Source: Nostoc sp. CHAB 5824
GTDB taxonomy: Bacteria; Cyanobacteriota; Cyanobacteriia; Cyanobacteriales; Nostocaceae
NCBI RefSeq assembly: GCF_020829665.1
Contig: NZ_JAIVFT010000004.1
Coordinates: 255,613 to 319,612 of the forward strand
Length of the DNA stretch: 64,000 nucleotides
Direction of reading: 5' to 3'
Shown: positions 9,052 to 18,114 of the stretch, one piece after another
Layout: every line of letters starts with the position of its first letter
Numbering within the stretch: the first letter of the stretch is position 1
Translations under genes and position numbers: made by a program
The notes under the pieces: model-generated
Told to the model about the DNA's origin: nothing
The model's input: the letters and a program-made list of their open reading frames with translations, nothing else
The model's database searches: none

Positions 9052-11517
9052 CTATGTCAAAATCGCCCCACCCATCAATCGCTCATACCGATACTTCAAC
9101 TCTTCTTTCATCAAATACCAACGCTCTAGGGTTGCATCCATCTCTATAATTTTCTCTGCTGCTTGCCGTGCTAAAAGTAAAACTTCCTCATCTTCAACTA
9201 AACTAGCTAAGGTAAAATCTGGCACACCTGATTGACGAGTTCCCAGTACTTGTCCAGGGCCGCGAAAACGCATATCCATTTCAGAAATGAAAAAGCCATC
9301 CTGAGATTGTTCCAACACCTTTAGCCGTTGTTGAGCATCAGGACTTCTGGAACTGCTCATCAAAAGACAGTAGGACTGAGCCGCGCCACGACCAACACGC
9401 CCCCGCAGTTGGTGGAGTTGCGATAAACCAAATCGCTCCGCATTTTCAATGAGCATCACCGTAGCATTAGGTACGTCTACACCAACCTCGACAACGGTAG
9501 TAGAAACCAAAATTTGCGTTTGGTTATCACGAAATTTAGTAATCGCTTCATCCTTGTCGGCTGAACTCATACGACCGTGCAGTAGCCCAACTTGAAAATC
9601 GGGAAAAACACTTTCTTGTAACTTTTGATGCTCCTCAGTTGCCGATCGCAAATCTAATTTTTCTGATTCTTCTACCAAAGGCAAAACCACGTAAACTTGT
9701 CTACCTTGGGCAATTTCTCGGCGAATAAGGTCATAAGCATGGTTGCGTTGCTGACCTGACAATACTGTTGTCTGAATCTTTTGTCGTCCCGGTGGTAGCT
9801 CATCAATTTGGCTCACATCCAAATCCCCGTGTATTGTCAGTGCTAAGGTTCTGGGAATCGGAGTAGCTGTCATAGTTAACACATGAGGTTGCTCGCCTTT
9901 TTGCTGCAAACGCGCTCGTTGTTCTACCCCAAAGCGATGCTGCTCATCAATTACCACTAACCCCAGTTGCTGGAAGTTTACGGGGTCTTGAATCAAGGCA
10001 TGAGTTCCCACCAACAGAGGTAATTCACCAGTTCCTAATTGAGAATGTATTTGTCTTCGTTTAGCAGTTTTGGTGGAACCTGTCAGTAATTCCACTGGTA
10101 AATGCAAGAGATTAAACCAACTAACTAACTTGCGATAATGTTGCTCTGCCAAAACTTCTGTGGGAGCCATCAGCGCCGCTTGGTAGCCAGATTGAATTGC
10201 TGCGAGGATAGCCAGTACGGCGACAACTGTTTTACCGGAACCGACATCGCCTTGCACCAAACGATTCATTGGTACAGGTTTCTGCAAGTCGTTGAGGATG
10301 TCATTGAGGACTCGTTGCTGTGCGCCAGTGAGTTGAAAAGGCAGTATTTCATGGAATTTCTCTACAAGTTGACCTCGTGGGACAAGGATGGCGCTGGTTT
10401 GAATCGCTCGTGCTTGTTGCTGACGTTGCAGTAACCCAAGTTGTAGATAGAAAAATTCATCAAAAACTAGGCGACGACGGGCAACTTGTAGAGCAGCGCT
10501 ATCGCTGGGAAAGTGGATGTTAGCGATGGCATCTTTCAATTCCATCAAACTATACTTCTGTCGCAAACCACTTGGTAGAGGGTCTTTTAGGTTAGCCGCA
10601 GCGGGCAAAGCAGCAATTACCGCCTGTCGCACTGTATTCGCCACCACCCCCTCAGTCAGTCCATAAATTGGCACCACTCGCCCAATATTCAGCGACTCAA
10701 TCGTATCTCCTGGATTTGCCAAAACCTCTAGTTCTGGATTATCGAGTGTCAAGCCGTATTTACTTTCTTTCACCAACCCACACGCCGCCAAAATACTACC
10801 TACTGGATAACGGCGTTTTAAACTTTCTTGCCAAGCGCGACTGCTAAAGCGTGTACCTGCGTAAAAACGACCAATTTTGATTTGACCACTGTTATCTTTT
10901 ACTACCAGTTCTAAAATTGATAATTTCTGATTTTTAGGGCTAGTAAAGCAGTTGCAACGCTTTACTGTAGCCACTATTGTCACCGTCTCACCCGCCTGTA
11001 ACTCGCGGATATTTACCTGACGCGCATAATCAATGTGGTCACGAGGATAGTAGAAAAGCAAATCGCGGATGGTGTGTAAACCAAGCCGTGCCAAATTATC
11101 AGCTTTTTTAAAGCCTATTTCTGGTAAATCACTGAGTTTTTGCTCAATTTTCGGGGCAAGCCTCCGACTTACCTCAGCAACAATTGGAGATTTTGGATTT
11201 TGGATTTTTTTCCCCTGCTCCCCTGCTTTGCTGCTCCCCTGCTCCCCCTGCTGTAGTTGGGAGAAATACCTGCGAGTCTCTGCTACTAAATGTTGTCTTT
11301 CTTCCAATGCCAAATGTGGATAACTAACAAATTGCACCGCTAGTCCTTGCCAACGGCGGCGTTCAGTTTGGGGCAAGCCTGTTGGGAATTTGCCCAAAGT
11401 TAGGCTCAAAAATTCACTGAAACGGTATTGTCTGCCCACCAAGTCTGTAAAGCCATGTTCAGCTTCTATTGCCAAGGCTTTGTGCAATCGTATCCAATCT
11501 GGTTTTTCATTAGTCAT
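9052..11517 (-). CDS. recG: ATP-dependent DNA helicase RecG
   Basis: 821 residues. RecG remodels stalled replication forks and Holliday junctions. The wedge (OB-fold) domain lies around residues 155-300 after a helix-hairpin-like segment (LPEIGFKKADNLARLGL). The helicase core shows LVQGDVGSGKTVVA (motif I), VIDEQHRFG (DEQH box), TMTATPIPRTL (motif III) and the C-terminal QLRGRVGRG (motif VI) followed by the TRG-type end. An N-terminal extension of about 90 residues is usual in cyanobacterial RecG. Between extension and wedge is a low-complexity linker (GEQGSSKAGEQGKK) encoded by a CCCCTGCT-type tandem repeat at about 11213-11257, probably an in-frame repeat insertion. Confidence 0.95.
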   Translation of the reverse strand: MTNEKPDWIRLHKALAIEAEHGFTDLVGRQYRFSEFLSLTLGKFPTGLPQTERRRWQGLAVQFVSYPHLALEERQHLVAETRRYFSQLQQGEQGSSKAGEQGKKIQNPKSPIVAEVSRRLAPKIEQKLSDLPEIGFKKADNLARLGLHTIRDLLFYYPRDHIDYARQVNIRELQAGETVTIVATVKRCNCFTSPKNQKLSILELVVKDNSGQIKIGRFYAGTRFSSRAWQESLKRRYPVGSILAACGLVKESKYGLTLDNPELEVLANPGDTIESLNIGRVVPIYGLTEGVVANTVRQAVIAALPAAANLKDPLPSGLRQKYSLMELKDAIANIHFPSDSAALQVARRRLVFDEFFYLQLGLLQRQQQARAIQTSAILVPRGQLVEKFHEILPFQLTGAQQRVLNDILNDLQKPVPMNRLVQGDVGSGKTVVAVLAILAAIQSGYQAALMAPTEVLAEQHYRKLVSWFNLLHLPVELLTGSTKTAKRRQIHSQLGTGELPLLVGTHALIQDPVNFQQLGLVVIDEQHRFGVEQRARLQQKGEQPHVLTMTATPIPRTLALTIHGDLDVSQIDELPPGRQKIQTTVLSGQQRNHAYDLIRREIAQGRQVYVVLPLVEESEKLDLRSATEEHQKLQESVFPDFQVGLLHGRMSSADKDEAITKFRDNQTQILVSTTVVEVGVDVPNATVMLIENAERFGLSQLHQLRGRVGRGAAQSYCLLMSSSRSPDAQQRLKVLEQSQDGFFISEMDMRFRGPGQVLGTRQSGVPDFTLASLVEDEEVLLLARQAAEKIIEMDATLERWYLMKEELKYRYERLMGGAILT
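11213..11257. repeat. Short tandem repeat inside recG
   Basis: Imperfect repeats of CCCCTGCT/CTGCTCCC (plus strand) lie within the recG coding region and encode the GEQG.../AGEQG linker. The repeat keeps the frame open and sits in a linker between domains, where added residues would be tolerated. Confidence 0.6.
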
Positions 11518-11544
11518 TGGTCAATAGACATGAGAGTGAGGAGT

Positions 11545-11572
11545 AGAGACGCGATTAATTGCGTCTGTACAG
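11545..11572. repeat. Copy of the AGACGCGATTAATCGCGTCT palindrome family
   Basis: Imperfect copy (GAGACGCGATTAATTGCGTCTGTAC) of a palindrome found also at 31461, 55558, 60665 and 60694. It lies between recG and the next gene, next to short GTTAGGA/ACTCATA repeats. Confidence 0.7.
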
Positions 11573-11626
11573 AAGTTAGGAGTTAGGAATAAATAACTCA
11601 TAACTCATAATTCATAACTCATAACT

Positions 11627-12499
11627 TTATTCAAACCAACTAGCACGCCATGCAGCTTCAGCTTCAGCGATCGCCTTTTCTCGATGTTTTTTTTGATACT
11701 CTCGCCCTAGCTTGTTTAGCTGAACCAAAATACTGCGGATTTGCCTGCGCTCAGATGAGAGTGCCACATCAGCAAATTCAATTTCCCCTAGCCGCAGGTT
11801 AATAGCCATTATTTGCGTCAGTCCAGAATCTTCTGACTGCTGCTCATTTTCAATTTCAATTACTAAGTTTAATAAGTTGGGTGGTCCTGGCATTACCTCG
11901 GCAGATGCTTCTGATGCAGCCGCAGCCGCTGCTGCTAAAATCGGTTCTGGTAATTTTTTGGGTAATACCCCAGCTTTTTGTAATAGAAGATTGGCATCAT
12001 GCGAAAGTTTTTTCAGAATCTCTTGCGTGACCTCTTCTAAGTTCTGTTGCCATTTTGCCAGTTCTATAGGACTAGAGGTGTCAGGGGTAAGAGGTTGAGG
12101 AGTAGATATGCCCGCACCCAAAGGAAATGAGGAGGATGTTACTCGCCCTTCTTGCCCTTCTTGCCCTTCTTGCCCTTCTCCCTCATCTCTTCCATCTTTT
12201 TCATCTCCCCCTGTTTCCTCACTTTTAATACAAGTGAGCAACTGCTCAGCTGCTACTTGACCCAACTTGCGGATAGCTTGTTGCAATTGTTGGCGCTGAT
12301 TCAATGATAAATGCAGAAAATTTTCAGGATACCCCTGAGTACAAAGGTGGTAACTCGCCAGAATTAACTGTTTTCGTACAGCTAGCCCCAAGGTATTTAG
12401 ATAACTAGCATAAGCGCTTTGTAGTTCTACTGCGATCGCCCGAATCGCTTCTTTCAGCGCTGCAATATCCCGTTCAATTCGCTCGATTGCTCTTGCCAT
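11627..12499 (-). CDS. Conserved cyanobacterial protein, function unknown
   Basis: 290 residues, mostly predicted helical. Residues 1-100 (MARAIERIERDIAALKEAI...) form a compact helical domain. A low-complexity acidic linker (EGQEGQEGQEGR) follows, encoded by a 9-bp tandem repeat at 12143-12179, then Ala-rich helices (ILAAAAAAASEASAEV) and a C-terminal coiled region ending EKAIAEAEAAWRASWFE. No enzyme motif, signal peptide or membrane span is visible. It sits between recG and tsf on the same strand but is separated from tsf by a terminator. I recognise no named family. Confidence 0.75.
   Translation of the reverse strand: MARAIERIERDIAALKEAIRAIAVELQSAYASYLNTLGLAVRKQLILASYHLCTQGYPENFLHLSLNQRQQLQQAIRKLGQVAAEQLLTCIKSEETGGDEKDGRDEGEGQEGQEGQEGRVTSSSFPLGAGISTPQPLTPDTSSPIELAKWQQNLEEVTQEILKKLSHDANLLLQKAGVLPKKLPEPILAAAAAAASEASAEVMPGPPNLLNLVIEIENEQQSEDSGLTQIMAINLRLGEIEFADVALSSERRQIRSILVQLNKLGREYQKKHREKAIAEAEAAWRASWFE
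12143..12179. repeat. 9-bp tandem repeat inside a gene
   Basis: Four copies of CTTGCCCTT-type 9-mers in coding sequence, giving the repeating Gly-Gln-Glu tripeptide of the neighbouring protein. The unit is a multiple of 3, so copy-number change would not break the frame. Confidence 0.8.
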
Positions 12500-12610
12500 A
12501 TCTTTTCGTTCTTGCCCATGTGAACTTTTACATAGTACAAATGTACGATTTTATTTTAGGATAACTTTGCAGAGAATTTTAGATTTTAAATTAAATGCGA
12601 TATTTCGCGT

Positions 12611-12652
12611 CTCTAATAATAAAATACAGGTCAGGCTATTTGCTTGACCTGT
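12611..12652 (-). terminator. Rho-independent-type terminator of rpsB-tsf
   Basis: Read on the minus strand, an 8-bp stem (ACAGGTCA/TGACCTGT, loop 11 nt) at 12626-12652 is followed by a T-rich tract (ATTTTATTATT). It lies about 80 bp past the tsf stop. Confidence 0.6.
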
Positions 12653-12688
12653 TTGGTAAAGAGTCATTGATCGTTTGTCCTTGGTAAA

Positions 12689-12728
12689 GACTAATGACTA
12701 ATGACTAATGACCAATGACCAATGACTA
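12689..12728. repeat. STRR-type 7-bp tandem repeat
   Basis: Tandem ACTAATG and ACCAATG heptamers, about five copies, just downstream of tsf. Related TAATGAC/CATTAGT repeats recur near 18945, 24863 and 55540. Such short tandemly repeated repetitive sequences are characteristic of heterocystous cyanobacteria. Confidence 0.75.
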
Positions 12729-12732
12729 AGTA

Positions 12733-13677
12733 TTACTTGCTGCCCATTTGTGCAGCGACTTCATCAGCAAAGCTAATTTCTTGCTTTTCAATGCCTTCGC
12801 CCAGTATATAGCGGACAAAGCGGTTCACTTGAATCTCTTCGCCTAATTGAGCCTTCGCTTGCTTCAAGAGGTCTTCCACGGAAATACTTTGATCGCGAAT
12901 GTAAGGTTGATCGAGCAAAGCCAATTCTTTCAGGCGTTTTTCAATTCGTCCCTGAACAATCTTTTCTTTGATGTTATCTGGCTTGTTCGCCAAATCATCC
13001 TTGCCCATTTCAATATCTTTTTCTTTTTGGGCAATTTCGGCAGGAATTTGGTCTACGCTCACATACTCGACATTTGGACAAGCTGCAACTTGCATTGCAG
13101 TGTTCCGTGCCAAGCTTTGGAACTCTTGATTGGTAGCCGCTGACTCAGTTTGAGAACCCAATTCTACCAATACACCAACTCGACCGCCAGTGTGAATATA
13201 GCTGTCTACTACACCTTGTGTGCCTTCTGCTAGTGCAAAATTGACAAAGCGACGCACTTGGATATTTTCACCGAGCGTGGCAATGGTTTGCTTGATAAAT
13301 TCTTCTACAGTGACGCTTTCATTTTCAATATAATGTTGAGCCAACAAAGACTCAACACTATCAGCAGTCGCTGCTTGCTTTGCTAGGTTCTTAACCAAGG
13401 CTTTAAAAGCCTCGTTACGAGCAACAAAATCGGTTTGGCAGTTGACTTCTATGAGTACACCCACTCGACCACCAGGCTGAATATAAGTGTCCACTAGACC
13501 TTCTGCCGCAACGCGATCGCTTTTTTTCCCCGCCGAAGCGATGCCCTTTTTCCGTAACCAGTCTACGGCTTCTTCTATGTTGCCATCAGTCTCTTTCAGC
13601 GCCTTTTTGCAGTCCATCATGCCAGCACCAGTTTTTTGGCGTAGCTCTTGGACGAGTTTTGCAGATATTTCCGCCAT
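12733..13677 (-). CDS. tsf: Translation elongation factor Ts
   Basis: 314 residues, full length for the cyanobacterial type. EF-Ts exchanges GDP for GTP on EF-Tu. The N-terminal domain has [16 protein letters not shown] (residues 10-25), the family signature, then [19 protein letters not shown]. Two repeats of the core follow, each with GGRVGVL(I/V)E and QTDFVARN or QTESAATN, and each ending in (E)[16 protein letters not shown]. It lies 216 bp downstream of rpsB on the same strand, the usual rpsB-tsf order. Confidence 0.97.
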   Translation of the reverse strand: MAEISAKLVQELRQKTGAGMMDCKKALKETDGNIEEAVDWLRKKGIASAGKKSDRVAAEGLVDTYIQPGGRVGVLIEVNCQTDFVARNEAFKALVKNLAKQAATADSVESLLAQHYIENESVTVEEFIKQTIATLGENIQVRRFVNFALAEGTQGVVDSYIHTGGRVGVLVELGSQTESAATNQEFQSLARNTAMQVAACPNVEYVSVDQIPAEIAQKEKDIEMGKDDLANKPDNIKEKIVQGRIEKRLKELALLDQPYIRDQSISVEDLLKQAKAQLGEEIQVNRFVRYILGEGIEKQEISFADEVAAQMGSK

Positions 13678-13893
13678 GTTGCCTCAATTCCTAACTTGAC
13701 CTCGAGTTGTAATCGCTCACGGGTGTTGAGTATTTCTATCTTACTCAGGGCTGGGGGATAAAAAATAATGAAGTTATGAGGTATGAGTTTTTCGCCTCTA
13801 CCTTAGCCTACGAGTTGCCGCAGGCTAGGGCGGATTGCTGCTAGTCTGCGAACAACCGCCCTTTGCTGCATACTTGCTTTCCCCCTGCTTTAC

Positions 13894-14688
13894 TTATTCC
13901 TCTTCTTCCTCGTCGGGAATTACGGCGTCAGTATATTCGGTTTCTTCATAGTCTTCGTCATACTCACCGCCGTCGTAATCTTCGTAATCCTCTTCAGCAT
14001 CTAGCTGACCGTGACGACCTTCATAAATGGCATCTGCCAATTTTCCTACTATCAGCTTAATCGACCTGATAGCATCGTCGTTTGCTGGGATGGGGATATC
14101 TACTACATCTGGGTCACAGTTTGTATCCAGCATGGACACAATAGGAATATTCAGCTTTTGACATTCTTGAACTGCGTTATATTCCCGCCGTTGGTCTACA
14201 ATCACCACGATATCGGGCACTTTCCGCATTGTTTTAATGCCGCCCAAGTATTTCTGAAGCTTCGTCATTTCCCGACGCAGCATTGATGCTTCTTTTTTCG
14301 GTAATAAATCTAGTGCGCCAGTTTCCTCACGGCGTTCTAAATCTTTCAGACGGTCTACGCGTGTTTTGATGGTTGCCCAGTTAGTCAACATTCCACCCAA
14401 CCAGCGTTGGTTAATATAGTGGGAACCACAACGGCTGGCTTCTTGGGCAATAATTCCAGCTGCTTGGCGCTTGGTGCCGACAAAAAGGAATTTCTTCCCT
14501 TGTTCAGCGTGCGATCGCATATAGTTATAAGCATTATCCATCAACTGGGCAGTTTGCACCAAGTCGATAATATGCACACCATTGCGGGAAGTATAAATGT
14601 AAGGAGACATTTTTGGGTTCCAACGCCGGGTCTGATGCCCAAAGTGAACCCCTGACTCCATCATTTGAGCCAATGAAACGACTGGCAT
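13894..14688 (-). CDS. rpsB: 30S ribosomal protein S2
   Basis: 264 residues. S2 binds the back of the 30S subunit. The N-terminus [25 protein letters not shown] matches the family apart from an added MP ([10 protein letters not shown]), and later blocks ([54 protein letters not shown]) are all present. The C-terminus is extended by about 35 acidic residues rich in Glu, Asp and Tyr, as in other cyanobacterial S2 proteins. It is the first gene of rpsB-tsf and has a structured leader upstream. Confidence 0.97.
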   Translation of the reverse strand: MPVVSLAQMMESGVHFGHQTRRWNPKMSPYIYTSRNGVHIIDLVQTAQLMDNAYNYMRSHAEQGKKFLFVGTKRQAAGIIAQEASRCGSHYINQRWLGGMLTNWATIKTRVDRLKDLERREETGALDLLPKKEASMLRREMTKLQKYLGGIKTMRKVPDIVVIVDQRREYNAVQECQKLNIPIVSMLDTNCDPDVVDIPIPANDDAIRSIKLIVGKLADAIYEGRHGQLDAEEDYEDYDGGEYDEDYEETEYTDAVIPDEEEEE

Positions 14689-14699
14689 ATAAATTCTTA

Positions 14700-14760
14700 A
14701 CTCCGATTCGGGTTAAACCTCCATCCAAGCGTATTTCCCAACTGGGAAACACCCGAATTC
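14700..14760 (-). promoter_or_regulatory. Candidate structured 5' leader of rpsB
   Basis: In the rpsB transcript an 8-bp outer stem (ATTCGGGT at 14758-14751 pairing with ACCCGAAT at 14713-14706) encloses an inner hairpin (TTTCCCA/TGGGAAA, 14749-14734) and a GGATGGAGG sequence. It lies 20-70 nt before the start codon. Autoregulation of S2 synthesis through its leader is known in bacteria; that this structure does so is inference. Confidence 0.45.
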
Positions 14761-14787
14761 TCAGATGTGCGAGATTAGTTAACCATA

Positions 14788-15732
14788 CTAGGTTAACACA
14801 TTCGGAAGAGTTGTAGAGTGATTGGCAGATTGAGGTCGAGAAAAGAGCGCCTGATAACGCTTGGGAGTTGTGTGTAGCATTCGTTGAAACACACATGTCA
14901 TGTGACTCTGGTTACCAAATCCCGCTTCTGCGGCTACCTGTGCCAGCGATTGCCTTTGGTTTTGTAAGAGTTCTTGGGCAAGTTCCAGCCGACACCGGAG
15001 GACATATTGATAAGGCGACAGTCCAGTTGTTACCTTAAATGCTCGTGCAAAATGGTAGGGACTGAAACCTACCGTGGCAGCAATCTGGTTTAGGTTAAGT
15101 TCCTGGGATAGATGCGCTCTGATGTATTCCAAGGCAGACTTTAACAAATTTGGGTCTAAAAACTCTGGTGGACGTTTGAGGCGTCCAGATAGGTTTGAAC
15201 GTCGGTAAATTATCTGTGCCAACACAGCCGTTGCAACTGATTCTAAGTAAAATGCACCACCAGTTTGTCCATTATAAAAAAACTCTTGCATAGCGATCGC
15301 AGCACTCAAGCCCCAGTGAGTTTTGGGAATTTGCCCTGGCTGTAATTCAATTGTCTGTCCCTCTGCTTCCACTTTGACTATCCGCTCTAGAAAAGATTGG
15401 GAATATCCAAACACCACAAAACAAGAAGCATCTTCCACCGAACTATAAGTACTGCCTTGAGGCACAATATCAAAACCTCCTGGTAGTGCTTGGTAAGGTT
15501 GCAGTCGATCAGTATTGAAGGCAGCAATGCCACGAGTTTCTCCAAAACTTGTTACCACAAGGTTAAGTGGTGAACGAATATTGACTTCTAAATGTCCTGG
15601 CGGAATGATTGCTACCATCAACTCTGGTGTTTCTAACCAGTGTCCCCACTGGGGTAGAGCTTTTAGTGGGGGCTGATCTAGGGGAATTTTCCGTTCTGGG
15701 GGATTGAACAAAAACTCTTTTAGCAGATTCAT
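14788..15732 (-). CDS. AraC family transcriptional regulator
   Basis: About 314 residues from ATG 15732 (an upstream in-frame TTG at 15744 is possible). The C-terminal third is a double helix-turn-helix of AraC/XylS type: ALEYIRAHLSQELNLNQIAATVGFSPYHFARAFKVTTGLSPYQYVLRCRLE is recognisable in pieces (first HTH LNQIAATVGFSPYHFAR, second LAQVAAEAGFGNQSHMTCVF). The N-terminal 170 residues are a likely ligand-binding or dimerisation domain without a recognised name. It is divergent from the MAPEG gene at 15884, so it may control that gene or itself; the inducer is unknown. Confidence 0.88.
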   Translation of the reverse strand: MNLLKEFLFNPPERKIPLDQPPLKALPQWGHWLETPELMVAIIPPGHLEVNIRSPLNLVVTSFGETRGIAAFNTDRLQPYQALPGGFDIVPQGSTYSSVEDASCFVVFGYSQSFLERIVKVEAEGQTIELQPGQIPKTHWGLSAAIAMQEFFYNGQTGGAFYLESVATAVLAQIIYRRSNLSGRLKRPPEFLDPNLLKSALEYIRAHLSQELNLNQIAATVGFSPYHFARAFKVTTGLSPYQYVLRCRLELAQELLQNQRQSLAQVAAEAGFGNQSHMTCVFQRMLHTTPKRYQALFSRPQSANHSTTLPNVLT

Positions 15733-15883
15733 GGGCAGAGGCAATCAAGTATTAACAGCAATTTAAATGCTTCAACCCTATTGTCTCAAAAAGCAGATTT
15801 TGATATTCCGCAAGAATTGAAAAGACAGTAACAATTGCAGCCAAGTATTTTCAAAGTTAGGATTTTGATTTGAGTGATTGTTA

Positions 15884-16390
15884 ATGCCTGTTCTGATTCC
15901 TATTTCAACCTTCTTTATCGGCTGTCATGGGCTACTTGCTCTGGGTTTGTCCTATCGAGTGGCAATGGAACGCACCCGTACGCGGATTTGGCATGGTGCA
16001 TCTTCATCTGAGGTAGCCTCACAGCCCAATTACCTAGATCATCCGAATGCTTGGGCAGAGTTTGTGGAAAAAACGACACAACAATTTATTCTCACAAAAA
16101 ACATGGAAGATGGGGTGTTGCAGCGTACTATCCGAGCGCATGGTAACTTTACAGAATACGTACCCCTTAGCCTCATGTTCTTAATTGCCCTAGAGTGGAT
16201 GCAGGCTCTTAAGGGACTGTTGTGGATGCTGGGTACTCTATTGACACTAGCTCGAATTGCCCATGCTTGGGGATTAATACAGACTTATGGGCCATCACCA
16301 GGCAGGGCGATCGGTTTTTTCGGAACTTGGCTAGTTTATGTCGTCGGCAGTCTGGCTTGTCTTTACTACAGCGTGCAGCAATTTTTATAA
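15884..16390 (+). CDS. MAPEG family membrane protein
   Basis: 168 residues from ATG 15884 (TTG 15878 also in frame). Four membrane segments: residues 3-22, about 95-115, 118-138 and 145-165. The MAPEG pattern is visible: QRTIRAHGNFTEYVPLSLMFL, where the RAHxNxxEYxPL block binds glutathione in MAPEG glutathione transferases, then ARIAHAWG. Between the first and second spans is a longer loop (HGASSSEVASQPNYLDHPNAW) than usual. Family role: membrane-bound glutathione transferase or peroxidase, substrate unknown. Divergent from the AraC regulator and 30 bp ahead of the DUF4336 gene. Confidence 0.85.
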   Translation: MPVLIPISTFFIGCHGLLALGLSYRVAMERTRTRIWHGASSSEVASQPNYLDHPNAWAEFVEKTTQQFILTKNMEDGVLQRTIRAHGNFTEYVPLSLMFLIALEWMQALKGLLWMLGTLLTLARIAHAWGLIQTYGPSPGRAIGFFGTWLVYVVGSLACLYYSVQQFL

Positions 16391-16420
16391 TCCAGCGACG
16401 ACCCTAACTCAAAAATTATA

Positions 16421-17131
16421 ATGCTTAAAGCAATTGATACCGACCTTTGGGTTGCTGAACAACCCCTAAAATATTTTGGTTTGGAAGTAGGGACGAGGAT
16501 GACTGTGATTCGTCTGACCAATGGTAAATTAATGGTCATCTCACCTATTGGCATGGATGACGCAACTATCAATGAGCTAAATCAATTGGGAGAAGTGATT
16601 TACATTGTCGTCCCCAACTTGTACCATCATCTATTTGTTGCTGACTTCAAGCTGTGTTACCCTGGTGCCAAACTATGGGCAGTATCTGGTCTAGAGCGCA
16701 AACGACCAGATTTGCAAATCGACCAGATTATTAGCGATCGCAACATTCACCTAATTGATGGGGTTGAGTATTTATTAGTACAAGGATTCAACACATTGGA
16801 TACTAGCGGATGTTCACCGCTCAATGAATGCGTCTTTTTTCATATCAAAAGCCGAACTTTGATTGTTACCGATACAGTTTTCCATTTTGATGATCAATGT
16901 TCACCAAGCACAAGGTTAATAGCTAAACTTATAGGTGCTTACAACCAACTTCGTCCATCGTTATTGGAGAAATTTGCAACTCAGGATAAAGTTAAAGTCA
17001 AATGGTCAATTCAACAGCTTCTTACTTGGGATTTTGAACGAGTCATCATGGCGCATGGCAGCATAATTGAACAAGATAGTAAATCTCAGTTTAAAGCAGG
17101 TTATGAGTGGTTTTTAGAAATGTCCTTGTAG
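16421..17131 (+). CDS. DUF4336 domain protein
   Basis: 236 residues. The start LKAIDTDLWVAEQPLKYFGLEVGTRMTVIRL is characteristic of the DUF4336 family. The fold resembles a metallo-beta-lactamase: VVPNLYHHLFVADFK (YHH replaces HxHxDH), TDTVFHF and a late IMAHG. With the HxHxDH motif incomplete, classical metal hydrolysis is doubtful. It follows the MAPEG gene by 30 bp and is probably co-transcribed. Function unknown. Confidence 0.8.
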   Translation: MLKAIDTDLWVAEQPLKYFGLEVGTRMTVIRLTNGKLMVISPIGMDDATINELNQLGEVIYIVVPNLYHHLFVADFKLCYPGAKLWAVSGLERKRPDLQIDQIISDRNIHLIDGVEYLLVQGFNTLDTSGCSPLNECVFFHIKSRTLIVTDTVFHFDDQCSPSTRLIAKLIGAYNQLRPSLLEKFATQDKVKVKWSIQQLLTWDFERVIMAHGSIIEQDSKSQFKAGYEWFLEMSL

Positions 17132-17212
17132 CGATACTCCTAACAGATACAGTAGCTTTCATGGTTGTAAAATAAGTGCTACGAGATTATTGTAGAACAA
17201 CTCTACTTCTCC

Positions 17213-18010
17213 CTAACTTGAGATGTGTAAGCTTTTTAAAATATAACTAGATAACTCACAAAATCCTTCGCCTTCGGCAGCGTTAGTAATATAAGCAGGG
17301 TGATATTTCAACTGATTTACATATTCAAGCACGTTTGCCACCCCTACAGAAACAGGAAAATAACGCCGATCAAATAAACTTTCATCATTGGGACTATCGC
17401 CCACAGTAACAATTTGTTCTGGTGAGTACTGGGGCAAATATTCGCGCAATACCTGCAACAACCCCACAGCTTTATCTTGCCCTTGGGGTTTAATGTGACA
17501 CTGCACGTTGCTATAGGTAAATCCCCAGCCCATTTGTTGACAAAGACTATCTAGGGTTTGTAGTTCCTCTTGATGCAAACCAGCTACATCAAAAGTCCAG
17601 TCGGTGATGCGAAAGCGATTATCAGCAGATTCTTGGATTTGGGGAAATTTAGTTTGTAAATTTTCAAAAGTAGTAGCCAAGCGTTGGCGATGTTCAATTA
17701 CATCGGGAATGGGTGTTAAGACTACTGGTTTCTGGTTTCCAGATGGAAAATATAAACCGCCATTTTCTGCCATAGCACCTGCCACTGGCATAATCGCACT
17801 CAATCCACTCACCCACCCAGCAGAACGTCCTGTGACAATCAGCACTTTAATGTCAGCTGCCGCTAAATCCTCTAAAGCTTGTAGCAGTGCGGGAGTAAAT
17901 TTTCCTCGTCTAGTTAGCGTGCCATCCATATCTGTGGCTATCAGCCGAATATTGCTAAAGCAAGGAGAGAAAACCTCAGACAGGGCAGGGATGCTCTGGT
18001 GTCTGGACAT
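17213..18010 (-). CDS. HAD superfamily phosphatase (type IIB, Cof-like)
   Basis: 265 residues. Motif I is IATDMDGTLTRRG with nucleophile and acid/base Asp, motif II is LIVTGRS, and motifs III/IV are the late K (QDKAVGL) and VGDSPNDESLFD. A cap domain of type C2 lies between (residues 80-190). Such enzymes remove phosphate from sugar phosphates or phosphoglycerate derivatives in the cytoplasm. The exact substrate cannot be told. It is convergent with the DUF4336 gene. Confidence 0.87.
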   Translation of the reverse strand: MSRHQSIPALSEVFSPCFSNIRLIATDMDGTLTRRGKFTPALLQALEDLAAADIKVLIVTGRSAGWVSGLSAIMPVAGAMAENGGLYFPSGNQKPVVLTPIPDVIEHRQRLATTFENLQTKFPQIQESADNRFRITDWTFDVAGLHQEELQTLDSLCQQMGWGFTYSNVQCHIKPQGQDKAVGLLQVLREYLPQYSPEQIVTVGDSPNDESLFDRRYFPVSVGVANVLEYVNQLKYHPAYITNAAEGEGFCELSSYILKSLHISS

Positions 18011-18114
18011 ACGTCGTTTGTAAAAGGCTGTAAAAAATATTAATCATACAGCAAGATGGCATTGAAGATTTGGGCATCCTAAACATCAGGAGTCAAGTTT
18101 TTCAGTTTCCAACC

